From JAJZXY01 sp046706185 (GTDB taxonomy: Archaea; Thermoplasmatota; Thermoplasmata; Sysuiplasmatales; Sysuiplasmataceae), in assembly GCA_046706185.1 (NCBI GenBank), contig JBJKPR010000004.1, positions 7,108-71,107 of the forward strand: a stretch of 64,000 nt of DNA, in the 5' to 3' direction. The notes under the pieces were generated by a model. The model had not been told where the DNA came from, ran no database searches, and saw only the letters and a program-made list of their open reading frames with translations. Within the stretch, counting starts at the first letter, position 1; every line of letters begins with the position of its first letter. Of the stretch, positions 8,335 through 17,067 are shown piece by piece. The translations under genes were made by a program, and so were the position numbers.

Positions 8335-9514
8335 GCCCGGCGGCAAGGACGACGACGCACTGCTTGGAACGTACGCACGGCAGCCTGTTTCATTCGTGAG
8401 GGGAAAGGGGTGCACAGTCTGGGACAGCGACGGCAGAGCATATATTGACTTCGTGGCAGGTATAGCTGTGAACAGTCTTGGATACGACCACCCGAAGCTC
8501 GTTGCCGCGATATCCAACCAGGCCACGAGCATAATACATTCGTCCAACCTGTATGAGATACCGAGCCAGTCCAGGCTTGCTTCGCGGCTTTCTGCCAGCT
8601 TGCCGCCGCTCGGCTGGAAGGTTTTCTTCAGCAACAGCGGTGCTGAGGCAAATGAGGCAGCCATAAAATTCGCAATGAAGGCCACGGGAAGGAAGAAGAT
8701 TGTATCCACAGACAACTCCTTCCACGGGCGAACAGCAATGGCACTGTCTGTGACTGGTCAGAAGAAGTACTGGAAAGGGTTCGAACAGCTGATTTATCCG
8801 AACGTTCTGTTCGCCGAATACGGCTCCGCCCGGGAGATAAGCGAAAAGCTGGACAGCGATGTTGCCTGCGTCATCGTGGAACCGATACAGGGTGAGGGCG
8901 GTGTCGTCCTGCCTGACAGCAGCTTCCTTTCGAAGGTGAGCGAAGCGGCGAGAAGAAACGGCTCGCTTCTCATCGTTGATGAAGTCCAGACAGGTGTCGG
9001 AAGGACTGGCAAATTCTTTGCCCATTCATGGGAAGAAGGTTGCACCCCGGATATAATCACAATGGCAAAGGCACTCGCGGGAGGTGTGCCCATAGGTGCC
9101 ACAATCGTTACGTCCAAGGTTGCGGAAAGCATTGTCCCGGGGGACCATGGCTCAACATTTGGCGGCAACCATCTGAGCACGGCTGCTGCAAATGCGGTGC
9201 TTGATGTGGTTGAGGCGCCGGGTTTCATGGAAGATGTTGCGAGAAAGGGAATGAAATTGATGGGTGGGCTCAGGTCCGCATTCGAGGGCGCTTCATATGT
9301 CCACGAGGTCAGGGGGAAGGGGCTGATGATAGGTATCGACATGACAAAGGACGCTGCAGCCGCCTTCAAGGCGTTTGCATTGGAGAGGGGGTTTCTCGTC
9401 AATGTTGTCCATGAGCATGTAGTGAGGCTCGTGCCTCCCCTTGTTGTCAGCGATGAGGAGATTGACTCCCTCCTTTCCATGTCGACCGCCTTTGCATCAT
9501 CCCGTCGGGGCTGA
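8312..9514 (+). CDS. argD: acetylornithine aminotransferase
   Basis: A 400-aa class III PLP-dependent aminotransferase converting N-acetylglutamate semialdehyde to N-acetylornithine. The PLP region is LIVDEVQTGVGRTGKFF, the Schiff-base lysine is K253 in TMAKALAGGVP, and other family marks are FFSNSGAEANEAAIK and DHGSTFGGN. It overlaps argB by 23 nt and ends the argCJBD unit. A dual role in lysine synthesis (N-succinyl-diaminopimelate or LysW route) is possible for this family but no lysine genes are nearby. Confidence 0.92.
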   Translation: MALKYRSEPGGKDDDALLGTYARQPVSFVRGKGCTVWDSDGRAYIDFVAGIAVNSLGYDHPKLVAAISNQATSIIHSSNLYEIPSQSRLASRLSASLPPLGWKVFFSNSGAEANEAAIKFAMKATGRKKIVSTDNSFHGRTAMALSVTGQKKYWKGFEQLIYPNVLFAEYGSAREISEKLDSDVACVIVEPIQGEGGVVLPDSSFLSKVSEAARRNGSLLIVDEVQTGVGRTGKFFAHSWEEGCTPDIITMAKALAGGVPIGATIVTSKVAESIVPGDHGSTFGGNHLSTAAANAVLDVVEAPGFMEDVARKGMKLMGGLRSAFEGASYVHEVRGKGLMIGIDMTKDAAAAFKAFALERGFLVNVVHEHVVRLVPPLVVSDEEIDSLLSMSTAFASSRRG

Positions 9515-9603
9515 TCAGAGGGGAGGCTGTATTCCACAAGCCCGCGCGGGACCTCATGAAACTGTCAGGGACATCTGTTCCTCCAGTCAGTTTTTTATCC
9601 AGA

Positions 9604-9613
9604 AACTATATAC
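9604..9613 (+). promoter_or_regulatory. TATA-like promoter of the ACT-domain gene
   Basis: AACTATATAC, centred about 24 nt before the TTG at 9632, following a T-rich run. It supports the TTG as a leaderless start. Confidence 0.5.
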
Positions 9614-9631
9614 GATTTTTCGGATCCTCAA

Positions 9632-10282
9632 TTGACAGAGAAAACGTCTGCAGAGATAACCAGGGACTACATAGGTCAGCATCCGAGCGTAATGGACTGC
9701 CTTTCATACGACATAGTCAACTTTTCCGCTCTCGCCAGGAAGATCATGGAGGAGACGGGCGCGAAGAACGAGGAAGCGGTGATGATTGCATGCAGGAGAT
9801 ACCAGGTGGAGCTCAGGAACAGGAGGGCGCGCGAGAACGAGGTGATATCCACCCTCCGCAACAGTCGCGTCAGGCTCAAGTCGAAGATATCACTCATAAA
9901 CGCCAGGAATGAGCCGAGGACGCTTCAGCTCCTTCAGAAGATACAGCAGAATGTCGTGTCCAAGAACAACACCATGCTTACAGTCCAGCAGGGGAGCAAG
10001 GTGCTTACAATCATACTGGATGAGGAGAACCTGGAGGAGACAATGACTGTACTTGGGAAGGAGCTTGTGCTCAACTCAAGGAGCAGGCTCGGTGAGATTA
10101 CCGTGGAGAGCCCCGAGGCAATTGTCGAGACGCCGGGCATACTTGCAAGGTTTTCATCTGTCCTTGCCGAGGCGGGCGTCAACTGCCTCGAAGTCGTAAG
10201 CTGCAATACCGAGTCCACCTTTGTTGTTGCGGAACAGGACCTGATAAAGGCATACAATCTCCTGAGCTCTCTTGTAAGCTGA
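9632..10282 (+). CDS. ACT-domain protein with N-terminal helical domain, arginine-cluster associated
   Basis: A 216-aa protein. Residues 1-75 form a basic, helical domain (DYIGQHPSVMDCLSYDIVNFSALARKIMEE) found in archaeal proteins annotated as DUF7523 or ACT-containing. The C-terminal region (from about 130) looks like an ACT ligand-binding domain (VESPEAIVETPGILARFSSV and the last strand STFVVAEQDL). ACT domains commonly sense amino acids, so with argCJBD upstream and argGH downstream it may sense arginine or a pathway intermediate; this is inference. It may be a regulator rather than an enzyme, since no catalytic motif is visible. The TTG start is supported by a TATA-like box 24 nt upstream. 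Confidence 0.7.
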   Translation: MTEKTSAEITRDYIGQHPSVMDCLSYDIVNFSALARKIMEETGAKNEEAVMIACRRYQVELRNRRARENEVISTLRNSRVRLKSKISLINARNEPRTLQLLQKIQQNVVSKNNTMLTVQQGSKVLTIILDEENLEETMTVLGKELVLNSRSRLGEITVESPEAIVETPGILARFSSVLAEAGVNCLEVVSCNTESTFVVAEQDLIKAYNLLSSLVS

Positions 10283-10348
10283 ACCGTTGTTTGTTGATTT
10301 TCGAACTTATGTGGTTCAATTTGTCCGATTACTTACATCAGTATTAAC

Positions 10349-11647
10349 ATGGAATCTAAACTACGGACGGGACAGGTGTACTGCTTGAAGCTTGCTCGTG
10401 TTAACGGTGATATTGCGGTCCTTGCATATTCGGGCGGACTTGACACTTCCGTCGCAATCAACTGGATAAAGGAAAAGTATGCTGTCGAGGTTGCAACAGT
10501 CGTTGTGGATGTCGGGCAGGAAGAGGACCTGCAGGAAGCTGCGGACCGTGCACTGGATAACGGAGCGGCCAGGTCCTTCCTTGTTGATGCAAAGGATGAG
10601 TTTGCGACCGGATACATCGCAGAGGCCATCAGGGCAAACGCCATGTATGAGGGAAGATACCCTCTCGGAACAGCGCTTGCAAGGCCGCTTATTGCGGAGA
10701 AGATAGCTTCGATAGCCACAAAGCTCGGGGCGAAGTACGTGGCTCACGGATGCACGGGCAAGGGGAATGACCAGGTCCGGCTGGAGCTTGCTTTCAAGGC
10801 ACTTAACCCGTCACTTGCAGTTATTGCCCCAATACGGGAATGGAACATGAACAGGGATGACGAGGTTGCATATGCTGCCGCGCGCGGCATAAAGCTCAGG
10901 AAGAGCCAGCCCTCGAAGTACAGTACCGATGAGAACCTCTGGGGGAGAAGCATAGAGGGGGGCGACCTTGAGGATGCTTTTGTCGAGCCTCCTGAGGATA
11001 TATACCAGTGGACATCACGAATGGACAGATGGCCTGCCACACCCTCCTACATGACAATTCAGTTTGAGCGCGGCATACCAGTCTCGATCGACGGCAGGAG
11101 GATGAAGCTTTCGGAGCTTGTGATTGAGCTCAACAGGATCGCAGGCATGAACGGCGTCGGCAGGGTAGACCACATCGAGGACAGGTTTGTGGGCATAAAG
11201 TCAAGGGAGAATTATGAATGCCCTGCAGCTGTTGTGCTCATCCAGGCACACCGTGCACTGGAGGGGCTTGTGCTCTCCAAGGATATGCTCCAGTTCAAGT
11301 CATACGTGGAAAACAGGTTTTCCGAACTCGTCTACAACGGCTTCTGGTTTTCAGACCTCATGCAGTCTGTGAAGGCGTTCATCTCGTCCACTCAGGAGAA
11401 GGTCACCGGGGAGGTCAGGGTGAAACTCTACAAGGGCTCCTCATCAGTGTGCGGCGTCAGGTCCGAGCATTCGCTTTACCGCACCGCCCTCTCCACCTAC
11501 TCGAGGGGAGACGCCTTCGATCAGCGCGCGTCGGAGGGTTTCATTTATATTGTCGGGCTTCCAGTGACCGGTGTAGCCTCCTCGGAGTTCGAAGCGTCAG
11601 ATGTCAAGGAAAGAGTTGTGGAGCGGAAGGTTCAGAAAACGGCTTGA
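10349..11647 (+). CDS. argG: argininosuccinate synthase
   Basis: A 432-aa ATP-dependent ligase joining citrulline and aspartate. The N-terminal ATP PP-loop motif is LAYSGGLDTSVAINW; further marks are EGRYPLGTALARPLI, VAHGCTGKGNDQVR and KSRENYECPA. The usual length is about 400 aa, and the 27 residues before the PP-loop are longer than usual. A TTG at 10385, preceded by AGGTG with proper spacing and by a TATA-like element near 10340-10348, is a good alternative start giving 420 aa. It overlaps argH by 47 nt. Confidence 0.93.
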   Translation: MESKLRTGQVYCLKLARVNGDIAVLAYSGGLDTSVAINWIKEKYAVEVATVVVDVGQEEDLQEAADRALDNGAARSFLVDAKDEFATGYIAEAIRANAMYEGRYPLGTALARPLIAEKIASIATKLGAKYVAHGCTGKGNDQVRLELAFKALNPSLAVIAPIREWNMNRDDEVAYAAARGIKLRKSQPSKYSTDENLWGRSIEGGDLEDAFVEPPEDIYQWTSRMDRWPATPSYMTIQFERGIPVSIDGRRMKLSELVIELNRIAGMNGVGRVDHIEDRFVGIKSRENYECPAAVVLIQAHRALEGLVLSKDMLQFKSYVENRFSELVYNGFWFSDLMQSVKAFISSTQEKVTGEVRVKLYKGSSSVCGVRSEHSLYRTALSTYSRGDAFDQRASEGFIYIVGLPVTGVASSEFEASDVKERVVERKVQKTA

Positions 11648-13022
11648 CCCGGCAGTAAGGCTGTTCACCTCATCCCCCGAAGACGCAATACTGCTAAAAT
11701 ATGACATAGCGGGAAGCATAGCACACGCTATGGGCCTCCACAGGGCCGGCCTGCTCAGCAGGGAGGAACTGGGCGGAATAGTCGAGGGGCTCAGATCCGT
11801 GTACTCATCCTACTCAGGCAGGCCGGAAAAGCTCCTTTCCGGGGAGGAGGATGTCCATATGGCTGTAGAAGGGAAGCTCATCGCCATGCATCCTGAACTG
11901 GGTCCCAAACTGCACACAGGCAGGAGCAGAAATGACCAGGTCGCTCTTGACCTGAAGCTCTTCTCCAGGGCAGGTGTGCTGCAGCTGCTCTCCACCCTTA
12001 TCGAGCTCGAGGGTTCCATCCTCTCAGTATGCAGGAGGCATATTTCGACCCCCGTGCCTGCCTATACGCATCTCCAGCGTGCGCAGCCCGTCTACCTGTC
12101 ACACTACTACCTAGCCCACTTCTGGCGGTTCATGCGGGACGTGAAACGACTGCAGCAGCTCTTCGACAGCATGAACAGCTCGCCCCTGGGAGCGGGCGCG
12201 ATTGCAGGAAGCAGCCATCCTCTCGACCCTTCATTCACCTCATCCCTCCTGGGCTTTGCAGGCAGCTTTGACAACTCCGTTGATGCGTCCTCCGACAGGG
12301 ACTTCTGTCTGGAAGTCGCATTCTCTTCCTCCATCGCTGCAGTACATCTCTCCTCCATTGCAGAGGAGATCGTTCTCTGGAGCACTTCGGAATTCGGTTA
12401 CGTCATTCTGCCTGATGCGCTTTCTACCGGAAGCAGCCTAATGCCTCACAAGAAGAACCCGGACATTGCGGAGCTAGTCCGTGGAAAGTGCGGCACCGTT
12501 ACAGGTTATCTCATGTCAATGATGATGACAGTCAAGGGACTCCCGCTCGGCTATTCACGCGACCTGCAGGAGCTGAAGAAACCGCTCATCTCGACAATAT
12601 CGGACGTAAGCTCGATGGCCGAAATGATCAGCGCCCTTGTTTCAGGCATCAGTTTCAACTCAAAAAGGATGAGGGAAAACTCGTCGGACCAGTTCTCATA
12701 TTCTGTCGAAGTTGCGGATGGGCTTGTAAGGAAGGGAGTGCCCTTCAGGGAGGCGCACAACGCAGTGGGCAGGGCGGTTGCAGATTCTCTTGAGCAGGGA
12801 AGGAAGCTCGAGGATGTTGTGCGCGGTTCCTGGCCGGATATAGATTTTCCGGCAGGTCCCGCCCAAGCAGTAGAAATGAGGTCAAGCCCTGGCGGAAGCA
12901 GCATTGCGAGCGTAAGGCAGCAGCTCACTGCCGCATCTGCAGAGATGTCAGGCGCGAGAAGGTGGCTGCGCTCCAGGCGGAGGACGGCATCCTCGGTGGA
13001 CAGGTTGCTCGGTGTGGCCTGA
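11601..13022 (+). CDS. argH: argininosuccinate lyase
   Basis: A 473-aa member of the fumarase/aspartase superfamily that splits argininosuccinate into arginine and fumarate. The superfamily signature GSSLMPHKKNPDIAELVRG is intact (catalytic serine loop). TGRSRNDQV and THLQRAQPV, substrate-binding segments, are also present. It begins inside argG (47-nt overlap) and ends the arginine cluster, converging on sdhB with a 27-nt gap. Fumarate released here would re-enter the cycle beside the neighbouring succinate dehydrogenase. Confidence 0.94.
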   Translation: MSRKELWSGRFRKRLDPAVRLFTSSPEDAILLKYDIAGSIAHAMGLHRAGLLSREELGGIVEGLRSVYSSYSGRPEKLLSGEEDVHMAVEGKLIAMHPELGPKLHTGRSRNDQVALDLKLFSRAGVLQLLSTLIELEGSILSVCRRHISTPVPAYTHLQRAQPVYLSHYYLAHFWRFMRDVKRLQQLFDSMNSSPLGAGAIAGSSHPLDPSFTSSLLGFAGSFDNSVDASSDRDFCLEVAFSSSIAAVHLSSIAEEIVLWSTSEFGYVILPDALSTGSSLMPHKKNPDIAELVRGKCGTVTGYLMSMMMTVKGLPLGYSRDLQELKKPLISTISDVSSMAEMISALVSGISFNSKRMRENSSDQFSYSVEVADGLVRKGVPFREAHNAVGRAVADSLEQGRKLEDVVRGSWPDIDFPAGPAQAVEMRSSPGGSSIASVRQQLTAASAEMSGARRWLRSRRRTASSVDRLLGVA

Positions 13023-13049
13023 CCGGAGCATGCAGCACGCGCCTGTCCT

Positions 13050-14051
13050 TCACTGTTTCAAGTTCTTCTTCACTATCTCTGTCTTGAGGAGCTGGATGGT
13101 AAGGGCCGGGTCTACTCCCTTGGGGCATGCAACCGAACAGGCACCAGCGAATTCACAGTCCCAGACGTGAGTGAGCTTGTCGACCATGTCAAGCCTCTTG
13201 TCTCCAAGTTCGTCCCTTGAATCTTCATAGTAGCGCTGAACCTGAGACAGGGCCTGCGGCCCGATGAACATCGGGTTGATGTTGACCACGGGGCATGCAT
13301 CCACGCAGAGGCCGCACATGATGCAGTATGAAAAGGGCAGGAATTTATTCAGCTGATCCTTTGTCTGGATGTACTCTTTTTTTGCTTCGTACTTTTCAAC
13401 CTCGTCCTTCCTGTGTATGTTTGGCGCGATGGATGCATGTCGAGAGAAGAAATCATCGAAGTCTGTGACAAGGTCTTTCAGCAGCGGATGCCCCTGCATC
13501 GGGCCGACGCTGACACTCCCGTCATCCTGCATGTTCTTGAATACATTAGTTTCGCACGCAAGAACAGGTTTGCCGTTCACCACCATGCCGCATGAGCCGC
13601 ATATGCCCATCCTGCAGCTGTACCTGGCAGCAATTGTCGGATCCTGTTTTCTCTTTATGTCTATTATCGCATCAAGCACGCTTGAGTACCTGTCTGCCCT
13701 TACCTTATAGACATTCTCCTCCAGCCTCTTTGTCTCCGGGTTGAACCTGTTTATCTTCATCTCGACAATGCGCACGTCCTCGTGCGTCGTCGTGTCTATA
13801 TCGTAGTTGTGGACGACCTGTGCATTCCCCTCCTTCAGGTCAATGAAGTGCGGGGGCTTCTGCCTTTCGAGGAAGACATCCCTGAAGCCCATTACTCCAA
13901 AAAGGGCAAAACCGATCATTGAGAGGTAGAGAACAACTCTGGAAGCAGTTCCCGCGTGCAGTGCGTTGAATATTATGTAAAGGTAGAGCAGTACAGGAAC
14001 TCCAAGCATCGGCGCATAGACTGTGACCATTGAAATCCATGATCTCTTCAT
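13050..14051 (-). CDS. sdhB: succinate dehydrogenase iron-sulfur subunit with N-terminal two-helix membrane extension
   Basis: A 333-aa protein. The C-terminal two thirds are a normal SdhB/FrdB: the [2Fe-2S] set in CRMGICGSCG and VLAC, the [4Fe-4S]/[3Fe-4S] sets in CIMCGLCVDACP and CEFAGACSVACPKG. The first about 60 residues hold two membrane helices (SMVTVYAPMLGVPVLLYLYI and VVLYLSMIGFALFGVMGF) that ordinary SdhB lacks, so an anchor piece appears fused to the electron-transfer subunit. The ATG at 14051 follows GAGGGATTGAA, a good ribosome site; an upstream TTG at 14072 is less likely. It is the last gene of sdhA-sdhC-sdhB and passes electrons from the flavin to quinone. Confidence 0.88.
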   Translation of the reverse strand: MKRSWISMVTVYAPMLGVPVLLYLYIIFNALHAGTASRVVLYLSMIGFALFGVMGFRDVFLERQKPPHFIDLKEGNAQVVHNYDIDTTTHEDVRIVEMKINRFNPETKRLEENVYKVRADRYSSVLDAIIDIKRKQDPTIAARYSCRMGICGSCGMVVNGKPVLACETNVFKNMQDDGSVSVGPMQGHPLLKDLVTDFDDFFSRHASIAPNIHRKDEVEKYEAKKEYIQTKDQLNKFLPFSYCIMCGLCVDACPVVNINPMFIGPQALSQVQRYYEDSRDELGDKRLDMVDKLTHVWDCEFAGACSVACPKGVDPALTIQLLKTEIVKKNLKQ

Positions 14052-14078
14052 TTCAATCCCTCGGGATTTCAAATTGTT

Positions 14079-14492
14079 TCAAGCGACCATCTCCGCTATC
14101 AGAACAAAGAGACCTATGATCCAGAGCATTAGGGCTATGTACGGCACCGCCCTGTAACCAGGGTATTCCCTCTTTCCTGCCATTGCCGAGAGGTACGACT
14201 CATTTAGCCTTCCAAACACAATTCCGCGACTGCCTGCAAGCGACAGTCCCTTGAGTGTTTCGAACACTTGGGTAGAGAAGAAAATCCAGTCAAGCACGAT
14301 AAGCACCTTCAATGCGCCCTCAAGCGGCGGTGCTGCCAGCGTTGCAAGGAAAACAATGAATGTGAGCAGGGATGTGATTATGAGCAATCGATATGAGATA
14401 AGATGGACAAGCGCCTCGATGTCGAATGGTCTGAGTCTTCGCAGGTTCGAGAGCCTTCCCCTTGGATCGTAGATATTCTTGTCATCCGTCAT
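14079..14492 (-). CDS. sdhC: succinate dehydrogenase membrane anchor subunit
   Basis: A 137-aa protein with three predicted membrane helices (LLIITSLLTFIVFLATLA, VLIVLDWIFFSTQVFETL, YIALMLWIIGLFVLIAEMV). The histidine in ALVHLISYR just before helix 1 is a candidate haem or quinone-site residue; that assignment is inference from position. The ATG overlaps the sdhA stop by 1 nt, so it is translationally coupled. With three helices here and two on SdhB, the complex would have five anchor helices in total. Sequence similarity to known anchors is weak; the call rests mainly on operon position. Confidence 0.75.
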   Translation of the reverse strand: MTDDKNIYDPRGRLSNLRRLRPFDIEALVHLISYRLLIITSLLTFIVFLATLAAPPLEGALKVLIVLDWIFFSTQVFETLKGLSLAGSRGIVFGRLNESYLSAMAGKREYPGYRAVPYIALMLWIIGLFVLIAEMVA

Positions 14493-16237
14493 CAGTACAC
14501 CCTCTCTACAGGCTTCCACTTTGTGATTGTCACCGGAATATAGCTTATCTTCACATCCCCTTCGGATCTCGCGGCAATGGTGTGCTTGAGAAAGTTGTCA
14601 TCGTCTCTCTTTGGATACTCTATCATGGCGTGTGCACCGCGGCTCTCCTTCCTGTTTATTGCGCCTTCCACGACCACATCAGCCAGGTCGATGAGGTTGC
14701 CAATTTCGAGCGCATCCCTCAGGTTGGAGTTGAACTCTCTTCCCTTGTCCGCTATGTATATGTCACGATACTCCTCCCTGAGCTGCCTTATCACTCCTCT
14801 TGCCTTTTCGAGCTCGCTTGTCTTCCTGTAAACATAGACAAGCTCGTCCATCGTTCCCTGAAGCCTGCTCTGCAGCTCGTAAGGGTTCACAGACCCCTTG
14901 CTTTCAATCAGGCTGTTGATTCTCTTTTCCTCTTCTTCCGCTTTTGCGATGACTTCTTTTCCATCATCTGAGGAGCCGTTTCCTGCCAGGTATTCCGGTA
15001 TGGCGTTGCCTGCCAGCCTGCCCCATACCGAGCACTGGCTCAGCGAGTTGCTTCCAAGTCTGTTGGAACCGTGTACGCTCACGCAGCCGCACTCTCCCAC
15101 AGCCCACATGCCTCCCGCGACGCTTCCGCTCGGGCCGAGCATTATCTGGCCCCGGGTATTCACATGTATGCCCCCCATTGTGAAATGGGCCGCCGGCCTG
15201 ATGGGCAGCGGCTCGGTATGCGGGTCGACGTTGATCGATTTGATTGAGAGCTCCCTGATCATCGGCAGCCTCTCGTCGAGCAGCCTTGCGTCCAGATGCG
15301 TGAGGTCCAGGTGCACGTACGGCATGCCGCTTTCCTTGTGTGTGTAGCCCCTGCCTTCTCTGATCTCAGTGACAATTGCCCTTGACACAATATCCCTCGG
15401 GGCAAGTTCCATCTTGCTCTTTGCGTACTGCTCCATGAAGCGGTCGCCCTTGTTGTTTCTCAGGTAACCGCCCTCTCCCCTGGCCGCCTCAGTGATAAGT
15501 ATGCCGCTTGGGACAAGCGCCGTTGGGTGGAACTGGACAAACTCCATGTCTTTGAGCGGAAGGCCAGCCCTGTAGGCAAGCGCAATGCCGTCTCCTGTGC
15601 TTGAATGGGCAGTCGTCGTGAAACCGTACGTCCTTGAGAACCCACCGGTTGCAATCACGCAGGTCTTTGCCCTGAAGAGTTTCATCTCCCTGTTTGCAAG
15701 CTCTATTGCGGTCACTCCGGTGAACCGGTTGCCGGCCATCAGTATAGAGGTTGCAAAATGCTCGTGGTATATGTCCACGTTGTTGAGGCCTGTCACTTCA
15801 TCATACAGCGCCCTCATCATGAAGAAACCTGTCTTGTCGGCAGCAAAAGCGGTCCTCGGTATCGTCATTCCACCGAACGGTCTCTGCTGTATCGAACCAT
15901 CGTCAGTTCTGTTCCATGACACGCCTATGTGGTCGTAAAACCTTATTTCGCCTGGTGCCTTGTCCGCAAGTATCTCGACTGCGTCCTGGTCTGCAAGAAA
16001 GTCAGAGCCCTTCACAGTGTCGTATGCATGCAGTTCCAGTGTGTCGTTTGTTGCTTCCGGGTACAGGACACCGGATATCCCGCCTTCTGCAGAAACAGAA
16101 TGGCTCCTCATTGCGTGCAGTTTTGTTATTATTGCAATCCTGATTTTCTTCTGACCTTTGAGGCTTGCGTGAATGGCAGTGGTGAGGCCGCCAAGTCCGC
16201 TTCCAAGTATCACGGTGTCATAGTCAAGTATTTCCAT
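14492..16237 (-). CDS. sdhA: succinate dehydrogenase/fumarate reductase flavoprotein subunit
   Basis: A 581-aa flavoprotein that oxidises succinate to fumarate. The FAD-binding start is VILGSGLGGLTTAI, the covalent-flavin histidine is H46 in RSHSVSAEGG, and the active-site regions are visible in FVQFHPTALVPSGILITEAARGEGG (given in part) and HFTMGGIH. It is the first gene of the minus-strand unit sdhA-sdhC-sdhB. Upstream lies a TATA-like box (16268-16280) and, just downstream of it, a perfect 12-bp palindrome that may be an operator. It is divergent from a small zinc protein gene. Confidence 0.95.
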   Translation of the reverse strand: MEILDYDTVILGSGLGGLTTAIHASLKGQKKIRIAIITKLHAMRSHSVSAEGGISGVLYPEATNDTLELHAYDTVKGSDFLADQDAVEILADKAPGEIRFYDHIGVSWNRTDDGSIQQRPFGGMTIPRTAFAADKTGFFMMRALYDEVTGLNNVDIYHEHFATSILMAGNRFTGVTAIELANREMKLFRAKTCVIATGGFSRTYGFTTTAHSSTGDGIALAYRAGLPLKDMEFVQFHPTALVPSGILITEAARGEGGYLRNNKGDRFMEQYAKSKMELAPRDIVSRAIVTEIREGRGYTHKESGMPYVHLDLTHLDARLLDERLPMIRELSIKSINVDPHTEPLPIRPAAHFTMGGIHVNTRGQIMLGPSGSVAGGMWAVGECGCVSVHGSNRLGSNSLSQCSVWGRLAGNAIPEYLAGNGSSDDGKEVIAKAEEEEKRINSLIESKGSVNPYELQSRLQGTMDELVYVYRKTSELEKARGVIRQLREEYRDIYIADKGREFNSNLRDALEIGNLIDLADVVVEGAINRKESRGAHAMIEYPKRDDDNFLKHTIAARSEGDVKISYIPVTITKWKPVERVY

Positions 16238-16258
16238 AAAACATCATTCGGCGCTAGG

Positions 16259-16270
16259 ATAGTCGACTAT
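16259..16270. promoter_or_regulatory. perfect 12-bp palindrome upstream of sdhA
   Basis: ATAGTCGACTAT is its own reverse complement. It overlaps the downstream edge of the sdhA TATA-like box and lies 22-33 nt before the sdhA ATG, a position where a bound repressor would block transcription start. The regulator is unknown. Confidence 0.4.
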
Positions 16271-16280
16271 AATTTAAAAC
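16268..16280 (-). promoter_or_regulatory. TATA-like promoter of the sdhACB operon
   Basis: GTTTTAAATTATA on the minus strand, centred about 36 nt before the sdhA start. Transcription would start about 10 nt before the ATG. Confidence 0.5.
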
Positions 16281-16388
16281 TTGGCGAAATTGCAGCAAAC
16301 TGTGACCGCTTTTTCTACTGCGAATCAAAATGAGTCACTGCAAAAGTTAATATCCGGACAGAGATCCTTTCCTGCATAGGTAGTGAGT

Positions 16389-16637
16389 GTGGGAACAGAA
16401 GTAAGGAAAAAGTGCGTCAAGTGTGGCGAGCTGAAATACGACGAGCATCCCAAAGGTAAGTATTTTCACACCCGTAATCTGTTCATACTTGGCTGGTGGT
16501 GCGCCGACTGCCTGAAGAACACTCCAAAGGAAGAAGTTGACGCCTGGGCCAAGAAGAGGACCGCCGAGGTTGATGGGAAGTACGACAAGATATTCCAGCA
16601 TTACAAGGAAGACCTTGTCCCAAATCAGGATGAGTAG
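16389..16637 (+). CDS. small zinc-ribbon-like protein, uncharacterised
   Basis: An 82-aa protein I cannot assign to a named family. Two CxxC pairs (VKCGEL preceded by C, i.e. CVKCGE near residue 9, and CADC near residue 37) suggest one bound zinc. The C-terminal half is charged and helical (EEVDAWAKKRTAEVDGKYDK). The GTG at 16389 is preferred because AGGT lies 7 nt upstream; a GTG at 16383 is too close to that site. A TATA-like element (AGTTAATATCC, 16345-16355) is upstream. It diverges from sdhA, so a shared regulatory region is possible. Confidence 0.6.
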   Translation: MGTEVRKKCVKCGELKYDEHPKGKYFHTRNLFILGWWCADCLKNTPKEEVDAWAKKRTAEVDGKYDKIFQHYKEDLVPNQDE

Positions 16638-16662
16638 GCGTCCCGCCTGAGTGACAGCGGCG

Positions 16663-17067
16663 CTATGTGTCGTGGATCACGAAGCTGTGGCGGAGCTCTA
16701 TTTCAGGCCTGAACATGGCTGAAACGGAGCAGTATTTCTCCACTGACAGGGCAACAGCCTTTTGAGCCTTTTCCGCAGGGACATTTGCGCCGAATATGTC
16801 GTACCTTACCTCTATCCTGTTCCATATTCTTGGATACTCCTCCCTTCTCTGCCCCTCAACGCTCACTTCGACCCTGGTTATCCTTTCCCTCATTTTTGTG
16901 AGTATGTCCACAACATCCACACCTGTGCACCCCGCAAGTGCCACCAGGAGCAGCTCCATCGGGCTGAGATTTTTTCTTTCATCTCCCCATTCAATGCTCA
17001 ACGGAGCCATGCCCTCGGCGTCTGCAACAAATGTCTTGCCTCCATTCCACACTGCCCTGATTTTCAT
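16663..17067 (-). CDS. OsmC-family protein
   Basis: A 134-aa OsmC/Ohr-fold protein. The helix LSPMELLLVALAGCTGVDVVDIL carries the first conserved cysteine and VEKYCSVSAMF the second (each quoted in part or full from the family positions). Members with both cysteines are thiol peroxidases for organic hydroperoxides; the non-Ohr branch has less certain substrates. A TATA-like element (TTGATATAACG, minus strand, near 17097-17107) lies about 35 nt upstream. It converges on the small zinc-protein gene with a 25-nt gap. Confidence 0.85.
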   Translation of the reverse strand: MKIRAVWNGGKTFVADAEGMAPLSIEWGDERKNLSPMELLLVALAGCTGVDVVDILTKMRERITRVEVSVEGQRREEYPRIWNRIEVRYDIFGANVPAEKAQKAVALSVEKYCSVSAMFRPEIELRHSFVIHDT

